The position numbers were made by a program, and so were the translations under genes. 64,000 nt of DNA from Lichina pygmaea (lineage: Eukaryota; Ascomycota; Lichinomycetes; Lichinales; Lichinaceae): NCBI GenBank assembly GCA_963422465.1, contig OY730175.1:2728001-2792000 (forward strand), given 5' to 3'. The first letter of the stretch is position 1, and the number at the start of each line of letters is the position of its first letter. Positions 56,801 to 64,000 of this stretch are shown one piece after another. The notes below the pieces were generated by a model. That model made no database searches. It was not told the origin of the DNA and was given only the letters and a program-made list of their open reading frames with translations.

Positions 56801-57040
56801 GACTTCCCTACCCCACTATGTGTGTGTGGCCAAGCAGAAGAAACTGCAAAACATATCACCTCTTCATGCTCTCTTTATTCAAGACAAAGACAACAAGTCT
56901 TTTTTAATCCCCAAGACTTCACCACTATTATTTTAAACCCAGAGCTACTACAGAAGTTCTTGTACTGGTTTATGTCTTTGAAAAGACTAAACCAGTTTAA
57001 TCCAGCTTTCAAACTCCACTATTCCCAATCCAATACCTAG
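53798..57040 (+). pseudogene. LINE ORF2 with nonsense codons
   Basis: The endonuclease start (LTLLQYNVQKSQ) is at 53798. The frame is broken by TAG near 54053, TAG at 55919-55921 and TGA at 56051-56053. All domains of the intact ORF2 are present, including SDHRPV, MGFRKGRSTEAALF, FADDTNLLAF and the C-terminal Cys-His motif. The last two stops are also in the 45523-48357 copy. Confidence 0.92.
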
Positions 57041-57210
57041 ATTCTCTTCTCTTACCAGAAACTTCAAGATTCCTTTTGTTACATTCCCTAGTCACACCCT
57101 GCCTTCAGTTTTTATCTCTTCAAAGGTTTTCTGAAGGAGTTCACTATTAGCTAGAAGATCTGCATGGCTGTAAAGCTACTACCAGTGTAAGAATCAAAAA
57201 AAAAAAAAAA

Positions 57211-57863
57211 AGTCAAATAACTACTAACCAGACTAGTTCAAAGAAAGAACTACAAATACTCTTTACTAAAGAGTGGGAAAACCAATAGAAGAAGAAGAAA
57301 AGAAGAAGCTACACTGGGTGGCAGGTGTTTTGCCAAAAACCTCACTACAACAACCTGAAGCTCTACAAAAAGTTACAGAAAGCTGAGGCAAGTCTGCTAC
57401 TGCAAACTAGAACTGGGAGAATTAGTCTAGCAAGTTTTCTTTTCAGAGCTGGAGTCTCTGACTGTCCTACCTCTTTATACATTTGTGGTCAAGCAGAAAA
57501 GACAGTAAAGTATATTATCTTTTCATGCTCTCTCTACTCAAGTCAAAGACAATATACTCTCTTTAACCCCCAAGATTTCACTAGTATTATTTCAAACCCA
57601 GAGCTTCTACAGAAGTTTCTGTACTGGTTCATGTTTTTACAAAGACTAAACCAATTTAATGTGGCTTTCAAACTTCACTATTCACACTCCAACATCTAGA
57701 AGCTTTTCCTACCAGACACTACAAGATTTTCTTTTGCTACACTTCTAGTCACCTCCCTGTCTTCAGTTTTTATTCCTTTAAAGGTTTTTTGAAGAACTTC
57801 ATTATTAGCTGGAAGATCTGCATGGCTGTAAAGCTACAAACAGTGTAAGAATCAAATGAAAAA
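57211..57863 (+). mobile_element. LINE-C, 3' part
   Basis: LINE ORF2 C-terminus (IRLASFLF-like, CGQAEKTVKYI), 3' UTR and tail, starting with AAGTCAAATAACTA and ending before ATAGCTACACTATT (57864-57877). Both flanks have partners near 49494-49546. The ORF contains stops near 57287. Confidence 0.88.
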
Positions 57864-59559
57864 ATAGCTACACTATTAAGGTGGCTGAGCTTGCACAATC
57901 TTCAAGTGACTGCAGACCCATCTTGCAGGCTACCCATGAACCTAAACTTCCACCACAGTACTGAGAGTTTGCTTATGTCTTCTCTGAGACTGAGGCCAAC
58001 AAACTCCCAAAACACAGACTCCAGAATCATGTGATTAACCTGGACAAAGATAAAACACTTTCTTTTAAACCTCCTTACAACCTCTCCTCTACAGAGTTGT
58101 GGGTACTGCAGGACTACATTAAGAAGAACCTTGAAAAGAGGTTTATCCGGCAGAGTATATCACTATCAGGTGCCTCTATCCTATTTTTTAAGAAGAAAGA
58201 TGGGAGTCTGTGGCTGTGTGTTGATTATAGAGATTTAAATATAATAATAATTAAGAACTGGCATCCTCTACTATTGATCAGTGAAGCACTTGACTGTCTT
58301 GTCAGTGGGAAGGTGTATCCCAGACTGGATATCTGGTCTGTGTACAATCTGATTTACATCAAAGAGGGAGATAAGTGGAAGACAGTGTTCAGAACCTGTT
58401 ATAGCCACTTTGAATATCTTGTTATACTGTTTGGCCTTGCCAACACTCCAGTGATGTTCCAGGGCTATATCAATCAAACTCTGCATGACTTCCTAGACAA
58501 GTTCTGTATTGTATACCTCAACAACATTCTGATCTATTCTGAGGTTGAAGCAGATCACAAGGAGCACATCAAGAAGATTCTTTCAAGACTTCATGACACT
58601 GGTCTCTACTGCAAACTCAAGAAGTGCAAGTTCTCAGTCAAGAAAGTTGGATTTGTCAGATTTGTTGTTTCACCAGATAGTGTTACAATAGAGGATGACT
58701 GTGTGGCTACAATCAAAGACTGGCCAGAGCTATGGACCCACCATAACATTCAAGTGGTTATTAGGTTTGTGAACTTCTACAGACAGTTTATCAAAAATTT
58801 CTCAAAAGTCACCAGTCCTCTGACTGAGCTACTGAAGAGTGGCAAAGCAGGCAAGTTTAAGAGTAAGGTACTGCAAATAACTGATAAGGCAAAAGTGGTG
58901 TTCAACACTCTTAAAGTAGTCTTCCAGACTACCCTGGTGCTCTGTCACTTCAACCCTGATAAGCTAATAAGACTGGAGGTTGATGCCTCAGAGTTTGCTA
59001 TTACAGGGATTTTATCTTAGCAAGATGGCAGTGGAGACATTGGAATATCTGCTACAATCAATCCTTCTCCAAAGAAGAAGAGGAAGATCATGAAACTAGG
59101 ACAGAGTGCCAAAACTGTCAAGACTGCCACAAGGTCTTGCAACAGCCTGTCCACAGAGCAGTACTGGCATCCAGTCACATTCTGGTCAAGGAGAATGCAG
59201 TCTGCTGAACAAAACTATAGTGTCAGTGAACAGGAGTTGCTGGCAATAGTTATGTTGTGCAAGTATTAGTGCCACTATCTAGAAGGTGTGAGGTATCTGT
59301 TTACTGTTCTTACAGATCATAAGAATCTGAAGTGGTTTCTTATAAAGAAATCTCTCACCAGCCATAAGGCATGCTGGTGGGAAGCTTTGTCAGTGTTTGA
59401 CATCAATATCATCTACTGACCCAGGAAGCACAATCCTGCAGACAGACCTTCAAGGTGCTCTGACTACCAGGAGTCCACACAGCCTGGCAGGTACTTTTGA
59501 ATTCAGGCCACCCAGGATCTGCAATGCAGACACACATCACACTATAGATCTGACAATCA
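57864..59559 (+). mobile_element. Gypsy G3, RT and RNase H half
   Basis: This half carries connector, RT (58031-59020) and RNase H up to about 59450, then unclassified sequence until LINE-E at 59560. The upstream half (Gag-protease) is at 49533-51805, inverted. No LTR was found on this side. Confidence 0.85.
58031..59445 (+). pseudogene. Reverse transcriptase-RNase H of Gypsy G3, catalytically dead
   Basis: 330 residues are open to TAG 59018. Motifs include FFKKKDGSLWLCVDYRDLN, LDIWSVYN and FGLANTPVMFQGYIN. The catalytic box that should read Y-x-D-D is YLNN (58514-58525), so both metal-binding Asp residues are Asn. RNase H follows with WHPVTFWSRRMQSAEQNYS and QELLAIVMLCKY, then stops. It is probably an old relic decayed by G-to-A changes. 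Confidence 0.9.
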
Positions 59560-60232
59560 ACTCTTCCCAGACCTATGTTCTTCAAGGAGTATTATTTTTG
59601 ACAAACAACACAATTTCTTATATGTTCTGGAAAACAGCTGAGTTCCTCTCTGAAACCACCCAAACTTTAAGGTGAAACTCTATCACCTTTGAGAATCACA
59701 GCTGTTTGTGAAACATTATGATTCTGGAATCCACAATCTTCTTCTCCAACAACCAGCAATCTACCCACAACCAGAGAGAGAGAGTCTCAGGATAAGAGGA
59801 ATAGTTAGAGTCTGACTGACTCTGGAGCTAGCAGAGTCTTTGGCTCAAGGAAAGTCTACATAGGGAGTCTGGTCTCTAGTCTAGGTCAATACTTCTAGCT
59901 TTGCCCAGAGCTTAGTTGGAAAAAGCTGTCCAGGAAAGTCTAGCCTTGGGGATTAGTTCCAGAACTAGATTATTACTACTGGGAAACCAGGTTACTCTTC
60001 TCTCTGGCAGTACTCTGCAGACAGGAAACACCCAACCAGTGCCAAACAATCTCTAACACAGTTCCCAAGAAGAAAAAATCTACTTCTTCAGAGAGCAACA
60101 CCAGAGCTACACCAGCTATACTCTCCCAACCAGCTCCCAGTCTGGCTAGCACCCAATCCAGCTCTCCCACCCTCCAACCAGCTCTCCAGAGTGACTACAA
60201 ACTAGTAGACTCCTGGATCAAAACCCAACCAG
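59560..60232 (+). mobile_element. LINE-E, 5' UTR and ORF1 start
   Basis: The common LINE start box (CTCTTCCCAG) is at 59561, followed by a 5' UTR like 51911-52409. ORF1 begins at about 60058, but its ATG is ACA. The text runs to SWIKTQPV and is cut at 60232 by an LTR. The remainder is not in the window. Confidence 0.88.
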
Positions 60233-60507
60233 TGTCACGGTTCTGGCCCAGTTGCATCTCTGGCACAAGTCATGCACCTTGCCGGGAAGTTCCATCTGCA
60301 CTGTTGCCTGCTTGCTCTGCTGTATCCCCTGCCTATAAGAACTTCTCCTGCTCTCCCAGCTTCTTCTCTTCTTCTCTTCTTCTTTTCTCTTTTCCTTCCT
60401 TGTCTTTCATCTTGTACATTAATCCAAGTCTCAAGTCTCAAGCCAAGTCAGGTCAAGGTTACTGAATCAGTTAGGCTCAAGTTCTGCTCTGCTATTGCCT
60501 TGTCACA
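60233..60507 (+). repeat. Family-A LTR with unmatched flanks
   Basis: A complete 275-bp LTR (TGTCACGG to TTGTCACA). The left flank is ACCAG in LINE-E ORF1, and the right flank is AGACG in the RNase H region of Gypsy Q. A normal solo LTR would have identical 5-bp flanks, as at 13651. It most likely arose by recombination between LTRs of two insertions. Confidence 0.9.
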
Positions 60508-61980
60508 AGACGTAGTCAGAAGTGTCAGTCTCAACAACACACTCCTTCTCCAGATCAAAGTGCTGCAGGATGGGTGCAGTGCTGAACACCTTCTTGATGC
60601 TTTCAAACAAGCGCTGCTCTGGGGTTTCCCACTTGAAGGCAACATTCTTCTTGGTCAGAGCTGTGAGCGGGGATGCAAGCTTGGCAAAGTCTTTGATAAA
60701 CTGGCGGTAGAAGTTTGCAAAGGCAATGAAGCTCTGCACTTCCTTGAGACTGGCAGGAGGCTTCCACTCCTTGATGGCGTCAGTCTTGGCTGAGTCCATA
60801 CTCACAGATCTGGGTCAGCTGTCTTCAGTGGCAGACTGAATGATGAGGCCAAGGTACTTGACTTGATGTACTTCAAAGTCACACTTGGAGATGTCAACTT
60901 GCAGGCTTGCATCTTGTAGTTGACTGAGAACAAGCTTGACATGCTTCCAGTGTTCCTTGAGTGTCTGACTGTAGACAAGGATGTCATCAACATAGGCAGT
61001 GCTAAATACATCAAGGATGTCAGGTCCCAAAACATCATTGATGTAGTTCTGGAACATGCTTGGAGTATTGGCAAGACCAAAGGGCATGACAAGGTATTTG
61101 TAGAGGCCTGAGCGTGTGCGGAATGCAGTCTTCTATTCTTCACCTTCCTTCATCCAGATACAGTTGAAGGCACCAACAATGTCAAGCTTGGTGTACCACA
61201 CAGTTTTGCAAAGCTGATCCAATGTCTCCTGGATCAGTGGCAGGGGGTAACAGTTCTTGATGGTGATGGTGTTGAGTGCTCTGTAGTCTACCCAGAAACA
61301 CAATCCACCTTCTGGCTTCTTGACAAAAAGGACTGGTGCAGCAGCAGGTGATGAAGATGCTTGAATAAAGCCCTTGTTCAGGTTCTCTGTCAGGTACTTC
61401 TTGAGAACTTCAAGTTCTTCTCTGCTTATACTGTACAGAGGTCCAGAGGGTACCTGGGTTCCTGGTTCTATCTTGATCTTGTGGTCAACTCCTGGGTGTA
61501 GAGGAGGAAGCTTGTCAGCATCATCCTTGCTGAAGACATCCAGGAACTTGTGGTACTGAGCAGGGAGAAGTGTGGCAAGATCCACGCACTTCTTTGGCTT
61601 CAACACCTGCTCAATGTCTCTCAGAGAAACACTAAACACCTGGTGATCTGGCTTGGCAGCAAGGAGAGAAAATGCGGTAGTATTGATGGGGATTGGTGTG
61701 GCAGAAAAAGGCTTGGGATCCTGAGGCTTTCCAGCAGACATCTTGGCTTCAAGATCCAAAGAGATTGGATAGCTATTGTTTGACTTGAGGCATGCAGATC
61801 AGCAGTGATCTGACTTGAACATGATTAAGGTGTTTGTCCAATCAATGTGTGGCCTGTACTTCTGGAGCTATGGCATCCCCAGAATCACATCATAGTGAAA
61901 ACCAGGAGACACAAAGAGAGAGACTTCTTCCTGGTGCACGCCATGTGCTGTGGTCATGATTGTCTTGGCAAGATGTGTGG
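60508..61980 (-). pseudogene. Protease end, RT and RNase H start of Gypsy Q
   Basis: RT is open from 61759 to a stop at 61133, where TGG of EEWKT is TAG. It then resumes with MPFGLANTPSMF and YVDD near 60980. RNase H (FKWETPEQRLFESIKKVF) covers 60805-60503. The protease flap block lies near 61870. The organisation is as in X and Y. Confidence 0.85.
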
Positions 61981-62099
61981 TTTGTGATGTCTTGCCATCA
62001 AACAATCACAATGTGCGTGGGTAGGGGAGAGGTTCTTGGTGAAGAGATTGCGCAAAGAAAGCACCAATGCAGTCAAATAGTGAACAGCCAGAGTGAATA

Positions 62100-63190
62100 A
62101 GAGTATTGCACTTGAATTTCCCATCTAGGATACAAGGAAGAAACAAGCACTTGTTGTCTAACTGCTGGTCTGGAGACAGATAGCCAACATGGAGATCTTT
62201 TTCATGTCCTTGGGTGTGATGATAACCAAGGACTACTTGTTTTCCGACTCTGGAGTAGTCTCAACAGTGGCAGACTTGGTGGTGGTTGTGGTGGTGGTAA
62301 CAACAGGCATACTTTTCACTGGACAGAAGGTTGAGATGTGACCTTGGTTTCCACAGTAGAAGCACAGGCCTTTGCTTTGGTGATGTTCTCACTCTTCTGG
62401 CGTCAGCTTAGAGTGGCTGAGATCCATGGTAGGACTTGGTGGCTGTGGTGTGAAGGCTGGCTTGATGAACCCTGGACACAGAACTGAAGCTCCTGACTGT
62501 GGAACTGAGGCTTGGGTGGGAGGTGCTTGATGTGGATGGCGAGAGTTGGCAGAAGTGGGACATAACTGGTTGTCCTGCAGCTGGCATTTCTCAACAAGCT
62601 TCTGATAGCTGATGTTCTTGAGGTTGATGCTGACAAGCTGCTTGGCAAGCTCTTCAGAGACAGTACATCAAAGATAGCACTTCAAGGCCTTGTTGTTGAA
62701 GCCTGTGTGTGGAGCATACTCATTGAACTCTGTGAAGAACTCAGCAAAGGAACAGTTGGCCTGACACAAGATGATAAGCTTTCTCTGAGCTAGGAACTCT
62801 GGGTCTTGGTCAGAGAAAGTGTTCCGGAGATCTTGGACAATATTATGCCAGTCAATGTACTGGCCAGCCGTGATCTTAGCTGAGATATAGGACTGCGCAG
62901 TGCCAGTCGTGCGTGAAAAGACGTACGTAATCTGTGATATTTCCGTGGGGTACCAGTCAGTTTTGAGTGTCATCTTGAGTGACAGTGACATGATGAAGCT
63001 CTCAAGCTTCTCATGCATGATTTCCGTGTTTCCACTATTGCCACTGAAGATCTCTGGGTCAGCAGTACGTTCAGACTTGGACTTGGGAGTAGTGTTAGTA
63101 GCTTGAATTCACATGAACTCTGCAAACATGTTGCGAAGGAACTTGTTATTTCCAGCAACTGGCATAGCTTGGTCTGGTTGTTGAGACATG
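62100..63190 (-). pseudogene. Gag of Gypsy Q
   Basis: The start is near 63190 (MSQQPDQAMPVAGNN), with a TGA near 63110 as in Y and X. The capsid text continues with MHEKLESFIMS and ends at a TGA near 62668. A shifted Pro-rich part and a CFYCGNQGHISTFC knuckle follow near 62320-62370. It is defective. Confidence 0.85.
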
Positions 63191-63247
63191 ACAAGAACAT
63201 GAACATGGCTTGGTGAAGTGTGTTATAGTTGGGTAGGTCTTTCGTAG

Positions 63248-63524
63248 TGTGACAAGGCAATAGCAGAGCAGAACTCAAGCCTAACTGATTTGGTAACCTT
63301 GACCTGACTTGGCTTGAGACTTGAGACTTGGATTGATGTACAAGACAAAAGACTAGGAAGGAAGAAAAAAAGAAAAGAAGAAGAGAAGAAGCTGGGGAAG
63401 CAGGAGAAGTTCTTATAGGCAGAGGATCAGGCAACAGCGGAGCAAACAGGTAACAGTGCAGATGGGACTTCCCGGCAAGGTGTGTGACTTGTGCCAGATG
63501 TGCAACTGGGCCAGAACCGTGACA
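63248..63524 (-). repeat. 5' LTR of Gypsy Q
   Basis: A 277-bp short-form LTR in minus orientation, from TGTGACAAGG (63248) to CCGTGACA (63524). The outer flank starts CAAGC. The partner flank was lost with the 3' end. Confidence 0.92.
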
Positions 63525-63730
63525 CAAGCTACCCCTGTCACCTGACCACACTTAGTCAGCTGCTTAGCTAGCAGCTTCTACATAGTGCACTTGTCACTGA
63601 GGATTAGGATTCTCAGTGATCAATCTACACATCCACCTGCAGGCACCTGACAGCTCTGCTCTGACTCAGTTCCACAGCTCTACTAGAGACTCTATTATTT
63701 CCCTCTCTGTTCCAGACTTTAAATACTATA
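63525..63730. other. Unclassified spacer
   Basis: About 200 bp of CpG-free sequence without an open frame or a recognisable repeat lie between the Q LTR and the SINE. Confidence 0.5.
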
Positions 63731-64000
63731 GAGGCAGCATGGTGTAGTGGGAAGCTGGTGAGAGTTTCCCGCTATGTGGCACCCATGACCTGGAACTAGT
63801 GGTGTCAGGCCTGGAGAACCTGACTAAACTAGTCATCAGTTCAAATCTGACCCACCCCATGTTCTGCCACAAAAACCCTCAAGATTCATAGAACTTGTCT
63901 AAGATGTACTCCTCGCAAGATGTATGAAAACCCCCAAGAAATAGCTTACCCAATATCTGTCAAGATCCACAAAACTCTGATTACTGTGGTTTTCCTATTT
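63731..64000 (+). mobile_element. tRNA-derived SINE, copy 4, cut by the window edge
   Basis: The tRNA-like head (GAGGCAGCATGGTGTAGTGG, B-box AGTTCAAATCT) and the first half of the body match the three other SINE copies. The 3' tail and target duplication lie outside the window. Confidence 0.92.

Larger units (their letters stand above)
51903..57210 (+). mobile_element. LINE with full-length 5' end and poly-A tail
   Basis: After a short CAAAAAAA stretch the element starts at 51911 with the common start box (CTCTTCCCAG). It has a ~500-bp 5' UTR, ORF1 (52410-53801), ORF2 (53798-57040), a 3' UTR and an unbroken A tail. Its 5' flank (AATGTGCAAAAAA) and 3' flank (AAGTCAAATAACTA) do not match each other; their partners are at 30067-30079 and 49494-49507. 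Confidence 0.93.
60508..63524 (-). mobile_element. Ty3/Gypsy family A element 'Q', 3'-truncated
   Basis: On the minus strand the 5' LTR (63524-63248) is followed by Gag, protease, RT and the beginning of RNase H, ending at 60508 in TDTSDYV. Integrase and the 3' LTR are missing. Stops and shifts occur throughout. Confidence 0.92.

Noticed and set aside
1-64000. CRISPR arrays, operons, ribosome-binding sites or other prokaryotic features
   Set aside because: The gene structure is eukaryotic, with spliced introns, and all repeats seen are transposable elements or simple tandem units.

Overview
The window looks like a transposon-packed stretch of a filamentous fungus genome, most likely an ascomycete of the Pezizomycotina type. 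The evidence is one spliced host gene, a fungal neutral trehalase with short GT-AG introns and GC-rich codons, surrounded by Tad-like LINEs, chromodomain Ty3/Gypsy elements and a tRNA-derived SINE. The species cannot be named from the sequence.

From left to right: a family-A Gypsy element runs off the left edge (1-2162, minus). LINE U (2163-11887, minus) is split by a structurally complete second-family chromovirus (3966-10323, plus, GTATC target duplication). LINE V (11888-16242, minus) carries a solo LTR. The 3' part of LINE W follows (16243-16937), then the 3' half of Gypsy X (16938-19518, minus). Gypsy Y (19519-25234, plus) contains a SINE. A coding-intact LINE (25235-30066) and LINE-D (30067-33445) come next. 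Then come an inverted-repeat relic (33476-34705) with a SINE inside it, and a GC-rich LINE ORF1 relic (34735-35665). The trehalase gene is at 35992-38852. Beyond it lie a decayed chromovirus copy (39763-41730), the 5' part of LINE W, the 5' half of Gypsy X with a SINE (42488-45363), and half of an LTR. A minus-strand LINE (45523-48357) is fused to a 1.1-kb GC-rich module (48358-49493). A third-lineage Gypsy (G3) is split between 49533-51805 and 57864-59559, around another LINE (51903-57210). The right end holds LINE-E, an LTR without matching flanks, Gypsy Q (60508-63524, minus) and a SINE running off the edge.

The most notable structure is that three LINE insertions have their 5' and 3' target-site duplications permuted. 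The 5' junctions at 25234, 49494 and 51902 pair with the 3' junctions at 45522, 57211 and 30067, but these are not the partners they are joined to now. Several enclosing insertions are split in the same way. All pairs become consistent if 30067-45522 (including the trehalase gene) and 49494-51902 were each inverted by recombination between inverted LINE copies. The same pattern could come from assembly misjoins at near-identical LINEs.

Other points are a SINE whose 3' tail matches the local LINE, a textbook -1 frameshift site in the chromovirus, six premature stops that are all TGA where CGA is expected, and an antisense Zn2Cys6-type ORF inside that element. Most repeats are visibly poor in CpG, whereas the trehalase neighbourhood and the intact chromovirus are not.
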